From Tetradesmus obliquus (taxonomy: Eukaryota > Chlorophyta > Chlorophyceae > Sphaeropleales > Scenedesmaceae), in NCBI GenBank assembly GCA_030272155.1, contig CP126198.1, positions 4,464,001 to 4,528,000 on the forward strand: a stretch of 64,000 bases of DNA. The letters run 5' to 3'. The notes beneath the pieces are model-generated. The model was given only the letters and a program-made list of their open reading frames with translations. It was not told where the DNA came from and made no database searches. Made by a program: the position numbers and the translations under genes. Every line of letters starts with the position of its first letter. The stretch's first letter is position 1. Below, in pieces: positions 48,455 through 59,166 of this stretch.

Positions 48455-48640
48455 TATACAACAGGTGACGAGGCGGGTGCTGAGGAGCTGCGCAAGCAGC
48501 TGCTGAAGGGCAAGCTGCAGATGGCTGGGCAGAGCCAGCGCGCAGGCGCAGCAGCAGGCAGGCCACCTACAGGGCAGCAGGCGGGCAAGCAGGCCGGAGG
48601 CAAGGCGGCAGGCAACAAGCGCAGCACCAAGCGCAAGTGA
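37079..48640 (+). CDS. Membrane-anchored Ala-rich protein with DUF3659-like module and C-terminal TPRs
   Basis: Thirteen exons: 37079-37443, 37851-38715, 40957-41134, 42072-42205, 42591-42692, 43006-43065, 44751-44852, 45329-45496, 45693-45860, 46063-46177, 46979-47153, 47836-47960, 48465-48640. All phases agree, giving 910 residues. Residues about 63-85 (GLIAGAAVAAVTVIAAGVGVM) are a membrane span, followed by an Ala/Pro/Glu-rich linker to about 410. Residues 411-469 hold repeated D-G/L-G units (VLDDAGQEIGMLDDDGNVV) like fungal DUF3659. From about 480 the sequence is helical with TPR pairs of the kinesin-light-chain type (VDALDQLGDRDAARELL; AALATCHRQAGNLETSASLF; GDALVWAEKALSLM), then a Lys-rich tail. 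It probably scaffolds partners at a membrane. Its introns are packed with partial exon copies. Exon 6's donor is the least certain. Confidence 0.72.
38734..40950 (+). repeat. Array of about 18 acceptor-side copies of the DUF3659-like exon
   Basis: Between exon 2 and exon 3 of the TPR gene, the first part of exon 3 with its CTTGCAG acceptor recurs. Copies of the DGEGLIELAEGETLPVV type begin near 38856, 38959, 39214, 39328, 39436, 39579, 39688, 39811, 40066, 40310, 40451 and 40706. More diverged DAAGLMLAKSKSLPVV copies lie near 38734, 39100, 39952, 40202, 40590 and 40843. None continues into the second half of the exon or has a clear donor; only the copy at 40957 does. The first decoy acceptor is 18 bases after the exon 2 donor. 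Confidence 0.85.
41180..41570 (+). repeat. Three donor-side copies of the DUF3659-like exon
   Basis: After exon 3 (ending 41134) its second half (VLDDAGQEIGMLDDDG...) plus the GAGG|GTGCGC/GTGAGG donor is repeated near 41190-41276, 41330-41412 and 41478-41556. Each copy ends with a GATGTTACTTTTRTGTTA-like intron segment or a decayed form of it. None has the first half of the exon. Confidence 0.88.
41730..41990 (+). repeat. Three acceptor-side copies of TPR-gene exon 4
   Basis: LSPAEEEAE-encoding fragments with CGCAG acceptors near 41735, 41831 and 41947 precede the full exon at 42072. The last fragment extends further into the exon (QLMR) than the first two. Confidence 0.85.
42480..42915 (+). 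repeat. Echo copies flanking TPR-gene exon 5 on both sides
   Basis: One acceptor-side fragment upstream (about 42480-42538, GLxRPEI...) and two donor-side fragments downstream (about 42757-42802 and 42867-42912, LYASDKLVDA...ALQ with GTAAGG and GTGAGC donors) surround the complete exon at 42591-42692. Confidence 0.85.
43163..44750 (+). repeat. Fifteen acceptor-side copies of TPR-gene exon 7 in a 106-bp array
   Basis: GTTGCGCTGGA-type exon starts recur at 43163, 43269, 43375, 43481 and so on every 106 bp to 44647, before the complete exon at 44751. Each unit carries an intact TTGCAG acceptor, about 64 bases of exon (VALDAAEAGGQHALYIKLSNN) and a short intron piece (CATTGTGCTTTATC). Variants within units recur every four units, giving a 424-bp higher-order period from about 43375 to 44320. 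Confidence 0.92.
45077..45300 (+). repeat. Two acceptor-side copies of TPR-gene exon 8
   Basis: GKQLHQKAMDVALQHFGVAH-encoding fragments with CTGCAG/TTGCAG acceptors start at about 45078 and 45203, before the full exon at 45329. Spacing is about 126 bp. Confidence 0.9.
46258..46978 (+). repeat. Donor-side copy of exon 10 and four acceptor-side copies of exon 11
   Basis: A fragment of exon 10's end with GTGAGTGAA donor lies at about 46276-46320. It is followed by four copies of exon 11's start (AMAALATCHRQAG) near 46426, 46553, 46691 and 46825, each after a GCAG acceptor or its remnant. The complete exon begins at 46979. Confidence 0.9.
47225..47640 (+). repeat. Donor-side copies of TPR-gene exon 11
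   Basis: Fragments of exon 11's end (SEGPVNQSGVMLARTLADVL..., then GCGGTGAG) recur near 47310-47402 and 47557-47633, with a more diverged one near 47230-47276. Each keeps the GTGAG donor. Confidence 0.88.
48405..48452. repeat. (CTG)16 run just before a splice acceptor
   Basis: Sixteen CTG units end 12 bases before the acceptor of the last TPR-gene exon (48465). Two shorter CTG runs lie at about 48221-48252 and 48350-48379 around a truncated acceptor-side copy of the same exon beginning at about 48277. Confidence 0.88.
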
Positions 48641-49463
48641 AGCTTGCAAGGCTAAGCCTGAGCGTGATTGGTTGGTTGGTTGATGTCGGTGCGTTGGTGA
48701 GGGCTGGTGATGGTAGCGGCATGCACTTGTGGTGCCGTACATGCGGTGTGGTCATGTTGCTGGATGGGGACGTTTGTCTGCTGACGGTGTGAAGCAGCAG
48801 CAGCAGCAGCGCAGCAGCAGCAGCAGCAGCAGCATATATACAGGGCCTGGGTTGGGGCGGGTTCTGGTGGCGAGGTGTGCTGGGGACTGAGGCCACTAGC
48901 TTGTCCTGGCATTTCTTTTTACCTTTGGAGTTGTGTGTATTTGCCTTTCTGTGTGCTTGATGATCAAGCTCATTGGTTTTGCAAGAGCAGGCAAGGATGT
49001 CATATCCTGGGGCAACGTGATGGCACCTGGTGCAACGTGATTCCTACAGCTGTTGGGACCTGTTTGAGTTGGTGCATGCGCAGGTGTACAGCACTGTTGT
49101 GGGAGCTTTTGCTGTTGACCAGCACAGGTGGAGAAATGCACCGGCGATGGTCCGCAAGAGCAGCGGCAGAGGCGTGTCCACTAGCACAGTCAACACGGGC
49201 ACATGTGACAGCTGTTGGCCAACATATCAGAGCAGTGCTCTGCCGCAGGCTCTGCCAACGCTTATTTTGAAATGGTTGACTGCAGAGAAGCGCATTTGCT
49301 TCGTGGTACCACACCGTTGTTCCTTTCAGTAGCAGTGTTCTGGGCTGCTGTCAAGATGGTGTGTGCAGCAGGAGGTGGTACTCGTGCTGGCACCATATGC
49401 TTGATGCCAGCACACGACGTAGCGTCTCGCAGATGTCCATATATTTCCATGTCAGGCTTACAG

Positions 49464-49468
49464 TGTAA
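49464..49468 (+). promoter_or_regulatory. TGTAA polyadenylation motif (TPR gene)
   Basis: About 820 bases after the stop at 48640; the nearest + strand TGTAA that I found. The convergent SLX9 gene has its own reverse-strand motif at 49927-49923. Confidence 0.4.
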
Positions 49469-49922
49469 CTTGTTAGTAGCACATACCCCACAGAACTTCT
49501 GAAGTCATTGAATGAGATGATAGTTGGGCCTGGGCCGTTCAGCACTTTACAGAGAGGAGAGTTACACGTAGGTCCTGGCACCATCTTGCATGGTGTGAGC
49601 CCCAACAGGGTGCAAGCATCGCCTGAACCCAGAACCTGAAGGTTTGAGAGTGGACACCATAGAACAAGATGTACAGTCTTGCTGGCCAAATCCTTCATGT
49701 TGAGCAATGCAGCTGTCCTTGTCAACATGACAGCCACCACCATGCACCGCACAGATGGGTGGTGGTGGCTGTAATCGGCACCAAATGCATGCACGTTCAT
49801 AGCAAAATCTGTGCACTGAGTGAGGCATGCTGCTTGACGCTGCTCAGGGCAGCATCACTTCTGCTGCACACGGCTTGCAAAACAAGACTGCCGCGCCAGA
49901 CATGCACGCCGAATGCACATTG

Positions 49923-49927
49923 TTACA
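49923..49927 (-). promoter_or_regulatory. TGTAA polyadenylation motif (SLX9)
   Basis: Reverse-strand TGTAA about 255 bases past the SLX9 stop. Confidence 0.5.
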
Positions 49928-50181
49928 AGCTGAACTCTGCTGTGGTCTGCAAGCATGACACAACTGCTGTGGGAGCACAGATGCCATCTGTCAGTGCAGC
50001 GCACTGTTGAAGCCACCGCCTGCTGCGTGCGCAAACGGACTCTTCGGTGCGTGCCAAACGATTGTGCAGCAGTCAATCTGGTACATTCCTCGCTGCCTAC
50101 GCACTGATGTGCATCGCACCACTCGACAGCCCTGCTGCTGACACTCCAGCTGCCGCTGCTGCTGCTGCTGCTAGCAATAGG

Positions 50182-50778
50182 CTACGGCTGCATGTCTGCC
50201 ACGCCTCCGCCACCACTCTTGCTGCTTTTCTTCTTCTTCTTAGCCCCCTGCTGCCCTTGCCGCTGCTTCGGCGGCTGCGGCGCCGCAGGCATAGTGGCAT
50301 TCAGGTGGTTGGTAATCGCCTGGATGGGGTCTGCCTTATACATCGGGTGCTGCATCACCTGCTGCAGCCGCTGCATCTCAGTAATTCCAACTGCTAGCCG
50401 AGCCTTGGAGCGCTTTATGCTGCTTTTTGTGCCCTTTCCAGAGCGCTGATGCTGCTGCTGTTGCTGCCCCTGCTGCTGGTTGTCATTTTCCTGCAAGCCA
50501 GCAAGCTGCTCCAGCTCTCCTGCAAGTGACCGTAGGTCTGGCAGTGCACTTTTGGCCTTCCCTCGCTTCTTTTTTACGCCTTTTTTGGCGTGTAGCGCGG
50601 CTGAGGCGCTGCTTTGGGCGACTTTCTCGAAGAATTTGACTTTCCTGGTTATCTTCTTCTGCAGGTGCTGCGGAGGCTTGGGCCCTGCTGCTGCATCTGC
50701 ATCTGCTGCGCTGCTGCTGCCGCCTGCTGCCTGTAGGGCCTTGTATCTGTGCGCGCCTCCGACTTTCTTTTTGACCAT
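50182..50778 (-). CDS. SLX9: SLX9-family ribosome biogenesis protein
   Basis: Single exon, 198 residues, starting MVKKKVGG. The family pattern is complete: a basic N-terminus with KKITRKVKFFEKV, a Lys-rich stretch (AKKGVKKKRGKAK), LPDLRSLAGELEQL, a Gln-rich linker, then the conserved SIKRSKARLAVGITEMQRLQ block ending MQHPMYKADPIQAITNHL, and a Lys/Ser/Gly-rich nuclear-localisation-like tail. SLX9 (FAM207A in animals) is a nucleolar factor that helps 18S rRNA maturation and export of small-subunit precursors. Length is close to the usual 180-230 residues; the Gln linker from CAG repeats is a local addition. The reverse-strand TGTAA 255 bases downstream suits its 3' end. Confidence 0.85.
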   Translation of the reverse strand: MVKKKVGGAHRYKALQAAGGSSSAADADAAAGPKPPQHLQKKITRKVKFFEKVAQSSASAALHAKKGVKKKRGKAKSALPDLRSLAGELEQLAGLQENDNQQQGQQQQQHQRSGKGTKSSIKRSKARLAVGITEMQRLQQVMQHPMYKADPIQAITNHLNATMPAAPQPPKQRQGQQGAKKKKKSSKSGGGGVADMQP

Positions 50779-51719
50779 GGCTGCAGCTGATGAGCTGAAA
50801 GATGATTGCTGCTGCTGGAGAGGCTGCTGCTGCTACTGCTGCTGCTCGTTGGGTGAGGGCAGCCCGCTGTAATGCTGCGAACACACTTCACAAGTTGCAG
50901 GAACTCTAGCTATAGGTGGTTGGGGACTGAAATATAAGTGCTGAACACCTTGATGTCGGAGCAAAGCAATCGCAGCACGAGAACAGAAGGAGTCCACGGA
51001 CGGCTGTTGCACATTTACTAGCTTCTTGAATACGCATAACATCAGGCTCGAACGCTTTCAAATGCAGTTCTTCTGCTTGGCGCGCCTTCTGCAGCAAAGA
51101 TGCGGCTTAGGGCTTGACATGACAGCCACTGTCACTTGGCACAATGCCAGCTGCTCTAAGCAGCGGCAGAAGACATGTCGCTCGGTGTCGCTGCATTGAC
51201 CAGCAACACTTCCTAGCGCATGGCACGTGGCCCAGGGAGCCTGTGCATACGCAGCAGCCGCTTCACACCTGTCAGGACCAAGCAATGGCTGCAGCAGTGA
51301 TTGCGTGTTACCCAGAGGTGGCCACAGCCAGAGCTAGCTGGCTGAACCTGCTGGGCCAGGCTGGCTGCCGCTGGCCCCACAACAACCACGTGTGCACATA
51401 AAACGGCGTCAACATTCTGACTGTTCGCCGTGTTTCAAACACTAAGTTAGCACCCAAGGCGCACACAGTAGGTGCAGCCAGGGCCAGGAATGTGCACTGG
51501 GCCTGCATGCGTGTGTAGGTGCCACACCCTGGTCTGACCTGTCATGCTTTCGTCTGATTGCTGAGCATGATCTTACAAAACTGCTGGAACCCTGCCGTGT
51601 ACTTAAGGCGGGCGACTTCATATCATATGATCCGCATCACGCCTCCTCATCTGAAGATGCGCTGCTCGATGCCAGCAGTCAACTAATTGAAAACTGTCCT
51701 ACAGCAGACCTGCTCCTCT
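50779..51719. other. Intergenic between SLX9 and the kelch gene
   Basis: SLX9 promoter side plus the 3' flank of the kelch gene. Reverse-strand coding-like words (ARQAEELHLKAFEPDVMRIQ near 51000-51090) are not connected to splice sites I trust. A reverse-strand TGTAA lies at 51577-51573. Confidence 0.45.
51573..51577 (-). promoter_or_regulatory. TGTAA polyadenylation motif (kelch gene)
   Basis: Reverse-strand TGTAA about 145 bases after the kelch gene stop at 51720. Confidence 0.55.
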
Positions 51720-54046
51720 TCAATCCTCCTCATCAGAAGATGCATCCTCCCATTCGCTGTCGTCGCTGCCTGCAGCACCCGCCTTTGCTGCTGCTGCTTT
51801 GAAGACCTCCTCCCCGACCGTGTTCTCTTTGACCAGCTGCCAGCCATCAAGTTTGACCAGGTCAAGGCTCCACATGTCATCTAATGTTATTTCTGACTCC
51901 CCGACTTCCACCACGCCGCCCAGCAGCCACAGCGTGTTGCCGGCAACAGCAACCTGCAAGCTCACAGATCCAATGGTGGCGCTGACGAGTGAACGACTCA
52001 TGATGAAGATATGTTTGAGGCAAGCAGCCGGCAGGCGGTTGTGCATGCTGGCAGGAAGGCAGGCAGGTGTAAGAGGTGACAGGCGTCTGAGCCAACATGC
52101 AGGCTATAAATGGGCAACAGCATCCTGCAAGCCAGCGGGCAGTATAAACGGTGGGTCAGCATATGGCCAGTTGGCAGGCAGGCAGGCAGGCAGCCGCAGA
52201 TCACAGATGTCCAGTCCCGTTTGCAGGACTGTCATTGGCGGCAGCGCGCACCTCAAGGCTGATGTGTGCGCAAGGCTTGGGCATGTTCAAACTGCAGCTG
52301 CCAGCAGCACATCTGTCAATGAAGTGTGTTGCTGACAGCATTTCAATGTATACTGTTGACATTTTCATCATCAGCCGCAGCGCGCACCTGGGGGCTGATG
52401 CGTGCGCGCGGCTTGGGCATGTTTTTTGCGCTCATGTCCAGGCCGTAGGCTGCAAACTTACAACCGAGATACACCACAATTTCAAGCCATTTCATGATCA
52501 AAATTGATTGAATGTGCAGAACCTATGTCTGTAACAGCAGCCGCAGCGCGCACCTGGGGGCTGATGCGTGCGCGCGGCTTGGGCATGTTCTTTGCGCTCA
52601 TGTCCAGGCCGTAGGCAGCCGGGCTGTACAGGATCTCGCTGACCACGCCGCCCAGCTGGTACAGCTTGTACGCCTTGCGCACCACGTAGCCCCTGCACAC
52701 AGAAGGAGAAGAAGGGTTGTATTCTTAAGTAAAGGAATAGAAGAAGTTTCAAGAACACTGCCAAGTGTCAGCAGTGTTCCACTGGTACAGCTTGTAGGCC
52801 TTGCGCACCACGTAGCCCCTGCGTTGGCATCAAACCATTTGGAATCCGGATCATTTGTTTATTGAGTGTCAGCAGGTGCAGCAAGGTATCAGCTTTCTTC
52901 AGCTGGTACGGTTTGTACGCCTTGCGCACCATGTAGGCCCTGCAGGCAACACATCGCCATGGCTGGATTGGCAACATGCTGCCAACACTGATGATGATGC
53001 AAAGCTCTGACTCAACAGATTGCAGCTGCTGACATGGGCATGCTGCATTTTCCTTGCCTACACACCAGAGCAGCAGCAGCTCCTGCATGTGGTTGCATGC
53101 ATCTCTGCCTGCATCCCACTGCGTGAATGTGCATCACCAAGCCCTTTCTCACCTGACCCTAGACTGGATGGGCACTGCAGCCCTGTAGATGGCAGAGTTC
53201 TTGTCCTGGCCAGCATCCATCAGAGCTGCCAAACCTCTGATGCAAATGGCCGCAGCTGCTATCACGGCTGTGCTGCACATTTTCAGCGGCAGCAGCTCCT
53301 GCATGTGGTTGCATGCAACTCTGCCTGCATCCCACCGCGTGAGTGTCCATTACCAAGCTCTTTCTCACCTGAAGCGAGACTGGATGCGCACCGCAGCCCG
53401 GTAGATAGCTGAGTTCTTGTCCTGGCCAGCATCCATCAGCGCTGCCATCTCCCGGCTGACATCGCCGCTGCTGCCGGCGCCGCCAGCTGGTTTGCTACTG
53501 CTGCTGCTACTGGCCGCTGCTGCTTGCTGCTGCTGTTGTTGGCTACCTGTGTCTGCTGCTGCTGCTGGTGGTTGGCCGTCTGCTGCTGCTGCTGCTGCAT
53601 CTTGCTGCTGCTTGTAGTCTTTTGGCGGCCGTAGCTGCGCAGCAAACCAGCGCCTGCAGTGCAGCAGACCGCAAGCGCAGGAAACAGTGCAAAACGGGCA
53701 TGTGAGAGCTGTACACCAATGCAATTATGAATAAACGCCTGTGCACATCTCGACCTGACCTGCCTTGCTCAACCCTGCTCCAACTCTTTCTCAAAACCCT
53801 GTGTAGTTCCGTTACACACCTATATTTGAGGCTGAAGGTGCAGAGGTCATTGTGGAAGTCATAGCTGAAGGCGAGCAGGCCGCATCAAAAATAACAAACA
53901 TAACAACAAAATAACAAAACAACTAAACATCTGAGGCCGCACCTGTTGTTGAAGTTGAAGGTGTAGAGGTCGTTGTGGAACTCGCTGCTGAGGTCCTCGC
54001 CGCGCTTTGTCTCGTTGTCACTCACGCCGCCAAACAGGAACGCCCT

Positions 54047-54114
<68 letters not shown>

Positions 54115-54686
54115 CAGCAGCCAAACCTTGCACTTTTCTTGAACTGCCCTCCTACCAACCTGGCAGCAAACAACCGTCAGCCGTAACCTTGGCAACACCA
54201 CCAACATCAGAGCACCTGGCTTTGTTGAGCACCACTGCACAGGAGTAGGTGACAGCACTTCAAATTTTGTTTTGAACAGTGTCAGCTCGCTCCCTCAGCG
54301 CACCTGGCCTTGTGCGGCACCATTGCAACGGAGCACACTAGCGCAACTAGCACTCCCTTTCAGCAACGTTCAGCCACAGAAACCAGCCCAGGCCACGCAC
54401 CTGGCTTTGTGTGGCACCATGGCGAAGGAGCAGCGGGGGCCTGGCGCCATGCCCACCTTCTTGATGCGCTCCCACTGCAGCAGCAGGGCAGCAGCAGCAC
54501 AGGTTTGAAAGTAACGTTATAACAATATTTTAAATTGCAAGTATAAAGAGCGCAGCTGGCATGCTGCGGGCACCATGCCCACTTTCCCGACACCAAAGTT
54601 GGCCTGCCAGGGCACATAAAAGCGGGTTACAAACCGGCGGTCAAACACGGATGCCAGCATGGTGCTACAATCATGTGCTGCAGACA

Positions 54687-54717
<31 letters not shown>

Positions 54718-54869
54718 AGCTGTGGTGGCTCACTGTGTGGCTCTTGAGGTCCAGCGCCCACATGTCATCATGTGCCTTGCCACACCACGCTTGGCACGTC
54801 AAGACAAGGAAAAGCAGGCTACAAACCTGTGGCAGTACACATACCGACGCCTGGTGGTCCCAATCATCG

Positions 54870-54908
<39 letters not shown>

Positions 54909-57313
54909 TTGTGGCCACTCACTGTGTGGCTCTTGAGGTCCAGCGCCCACATGTCATCATGTGCCTTGCCGTGCTCCAGGTCCTCGTCCTCGTCATCCTT
55001 GTCCTGCATGACGCAATGCAGCAAAAGAGTGAGGCGTGCGCCTTGCCGTGCTCCAGGTCCTCGTCCTCGTCATCCTTGTCCTGCATGACGTGACGCAGCA
55101 AAAGACTGAGACACTTGGTGCTGTGACACCAGCAAAAGTTGATACACATGCCTTGCCATGCTCCAGGTCATTGTCCTTGTCATTCTCGTCCTGCGTGACG
55201 CGATGCAGCAAGACACATCGAGACGACCGCGCCTGCTGTCTGACACAGACATACCAGCCATCCAAGCAGCAGCTCAAACCACGCCGCAGCAGATCAGGAA
55301 ACGTACACATAATCCTATGGACATTGCTGAAAATCATTGTGGCAGCGCACCTTGACGTAGCCGCCGTACATGTACAGCACATCCCCAGCCACCATCATCT
55401 GGCAGCCGACAAATAAAGTAACAGATATAACAAATAAAATAGCACAACAATATCCAAAGTACAATAGCTGCCCACCTTGACGTAGCCGCCGTACATGTAC
55501 AGCACATCCCCGCCCACCATCATCTGGCAGCAAACTCTATCTAAAGTCTTCTGCCTGATCTAAACAATGATAACATCCCACCTTGACGTAGCCGCCGTAC
55601 ATGTACAGGGTGTCGCCAGCCACCATCATCTGGCAGCCGACAAATAAAATGACAAAGCAAAACCCAAGGATAACAGCCCACCTTGACATAGCCGCCGTAC
55701 ATGTACAGCACATCCCCAGCCACCATCATCTGGCAGCCGCTGCGCGCAGCAGGCCAGGGGTGCTGCCCCGGGCTGCCCAGTGGGGTCCAGGCCAGCTCAG
55801 ACAGGTCCAGCTGCCACAGATCGTTGTAGTACCTGCAAAGGTAACCACATGCAGTACATTCAGCAGTTTCTTTTGCATGATCCACTGCATAAGTTGCACG
55901 AGCTTGGCGCAAGCCGCCCAGGTGTGCTGCCCCGGGCTGCCCAGCGGGAGCCAGGCTAGCTCCGACAAGTCCAGCGCCCACAGGTCGTTGTAGTACCCGC
56001 ATAACATGTTACAGTGTTGATCTCGACACATCGGACAATCAAAAATTTGTCACGTTATCTCGGGCTTTAGTCAGTGGGGTCGAGGCCAGCGCAGATAGAT
56101 CCAGGGCCCACAGGTCGTTGTAGTACCTGGAGAAGAATCACATGCAGTACGAGTACATAAGAAGCTTCATTAGATACGGCAACATGCAAGAAGACGGCTT
56201 CGAGCGTGTTGCATGTTACACTGGGTAGCTTGCAGAACCCTACAAGCGCTGCAGCAGAAACCTGCCCTGAGGTCAACACAATCCTGCCGCCACAAATCCC
56301 AGAGCATGCCGCCAAACACCCACAACTGCAGGCGTCACTCACTTCACGTCGCGCCCGTTGTCATAGAACCCTCCAAACAGCAGTGCGCGCCCCTTGTGCA
56401 CCGCAATCCTGTGCCCGCTGCGTGCTGAGGGCCCGCCCTTGAGTGGCAGCTGGTCCCACTCGTTGGTGGACAGGTCCAGCCGCCACAAATCGCTGCAGCA
56501 ACAGAAATGTAACAAGTACAGCTAATGTGTGGCTTCAGTTTCAGCAGCAAGTGGGTTTGTGAGGCGCCCCTTGAGTGGCAGCTGGTCCCACTCGTTGGTG
56601 GACAGGTCCAGCCGCCACAAATCGCTGCAGCAGACAGTAATCAGCACACGCAGGAGAACCAACTATTTCTTCATGGTCGTGCTAGTGGCATCAACCCAAG
56701 GCGAGCGATTGTCTTTACGTTACATTTGCAGATATTGCTGGAGACAGGAGACACCTGCCACATGTCAAAAGCTAGCACAGGCGGGCATGTCACTGTGCCT
56801 ACTGGCAACAAGAAGCATCCAACACCGCAATGACATCATAACAATGTAACATTGTTACAACAACGCAATGTAACACGGCAGGGGCCCTCCTCACCGGAAG
56901 TGCATCAAGCGCTCCTGGTTGGGTGAGCTGAACTCTTCGCCCCACACGTACATGAAGCTCTTGTATATGAATGCATGATTTTAACAGCCAAAGTAACACA
57001 TAAAGTAACAAAATAAACATCAAAATAACAGTACACAAAGACTTCTCACCGGAAGTGCATGAAGCGCTCCTGGTTGGGTGAGCTGAACTCGCCGCCCCAC
57101 ACATACATGAAGCTCTTGTGGATGAATGATTGGCAATTGTAACAATCAACATAACACATAAAGTAACAGGATAACATCAAAATAACAGTACACAAAGCCT
57201 GCTCACCGGAAGTGCATGAAGCGTTCCTGGTTGGGCGAGCTGAACTCCCCGCCCCACACGTACATGAAGCTCTTGTGGATGAAGGCCTGGTGCGCACAGC
57301 GCGGGCCCGGCCT

Positions 57314-57384
<71 letters not shown>

Positions 57385-57528
57385 GGCGGCAGCATCACCA
57401 CCCACCCCTCGGTCACCACCATGCTCTGCAGCAATCAAGCAACCAAATAAAAGCTGCAATTCCACCGTCCCTGCGCTCCACACGAGCAGCAGCAGTGGCA
57501 CCATCGTTGGCAGCAGCAGCACGATCGC

Positions 57529-57563
<35 letters not shown>

Positions 57564-57778
57564 CCACCACCTACCCCTTGGTCTCCACTTGGCTCCAGCG
57601 CTGCTTGTCAGTGCTGAACTTGTACAAGTTCTTGTACGCGTAGACCTTGTCCTGTACATGATCCTTGTACCCACAAAGGGCAGCAACAGCAGCAACCAAT
57701 CTGCTGGCCCCGGATTCAGCACCCGCAGCCCCAACAGCACTATCAACACCTTGAAAGCCGTAGCAACACCACCACCAC

Positions 57779-57811
<33 letters not shown>

Positions 57812-59166
57812 CCCGCTCACCCCTTGGTCACCACTTGGCTCCAGCGCTGCTTGTCTGTGCTGAACTTGTACAGGTCCTTGTACACGTAGACCTTGTCCTT
57901 CATGTGGTCGCTGAACTCGCCGCCAAACATGACGATGTCCGTGCCACGCTGCAGCAGCAGCAGCAGCAGCAGGAGCAGCAGCAGCAGCAGCAGGAGCAGG
58001 AGCAGCAGCAGCATGCCAATGACACGTCTGAAATGAGGCTTTCAATTGCGCGCAGCCCTGCTTCAAGAGGCTGCTGTCACTGCTGCACGTAACTGCTGTA
58101 TGGTGCAGTTTCTCCCTGGAAGCTGCTGCTGCTGCATTCCCCGCTGCTGATTTGTGATGCTGCAACTTACGATTCAACATATAATGCGACACTAAAACCA
58201 ACAGTCGCACCTAGCCAATCAGGCGGCTGGCTCAGCAATCTATCAACTAACCAACCTGTGTCACGTAGGGCACGAAGGATGCGTTGACACGCGCTGAGGG
58301 CGGCTCGCAGTCGTTGATGACCTGCACAACACAGCAGCAGCAGAGCAGCAGCAGCAATACTATCTGGATGGGTTGTCCTGATCCCCTGCCAGCGCCTTAT
58401 CCGTGCAACCTCCAAACCCATGCCCCCACCCACGCACTGCATTGTCACCGCCTTCAGCTGCCGCTCCTCCATTGGGACTGTTTCTACATTATATGACCAA
58501 CCCTACGGCATAACACAGAACACGCCGCCATCAGTGCTGAATGCAGCCTCCATCCTGCCACAGCGCACCTGCCCTGCCTTCAGCTGCTTCTTCTCAAGTG
58601 CACACTTGGCCAGCAGCGCATCAAAAGCGCAGAGCACACCTGCCACCACAACGCCAACAGCATGTGCAAACCAACTCGCTACTGCACAACCCACCTGCCC
58701 TGCTTTCAGCTGCTTCTCCTCAAGTGCATACTTGGCCAGCAGCGCGTCGAAGTCGTCTTCGTCCCCTGCAAGCGCTTTATGTCACCCCCTTTCCCAAAAC
58801 AAACCCCAAAACCTCTGCCCACCTGCCCTGCTTTCAGCTGCTTCTCTTCCAGTGAAAATTTGGCCAGCAGCGCGTCAATGTCATCCTCGTCCCTGCAAGC
58901 GCTTTATGCCATCCCCGCTTCCCAGCACAACCCTACAACCTCTGCCCACCTGCACTGCCTTCAGCTGCTTCTCCTCAAGTGCAAACTTGGCCAGCAGCGC
59001 ATCAATGTCGTCCTCATCCCCTGCCAGTGCTTTATCTGTTCTGCGCTGCGACTTGAGCTCATTGGCTTTTGTTTTGCGCTCTGTCTTTTCAGCGCCCTTG
59101 CCGGCACCTGCTGCTGGGCCATCCTTCTTCTCCTTGGCTTTCTTCTTCTTGTCGCGGCCTGAGCCC

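Larger units (their letters stand above)
48641..50181. other. Convergent 3' UTRs
   Basis: Region between the stops of the forward TPR gene and the reverse SLX9 gene. Contains CAG tracts at 48794-48832 and the poly(A) motifs of both genes (49464 +, 49923 -). No coding exon seen. Confidence 0.5.

Noticed and set aside
51020..51097. Reverse-strand words AEELHLKAFEPDVMRIQEAS suggesting an exon
   Set aside because: No matching acceptor/donor pair, and it cannot be joined to SLX9 or the kelch gene in frame.
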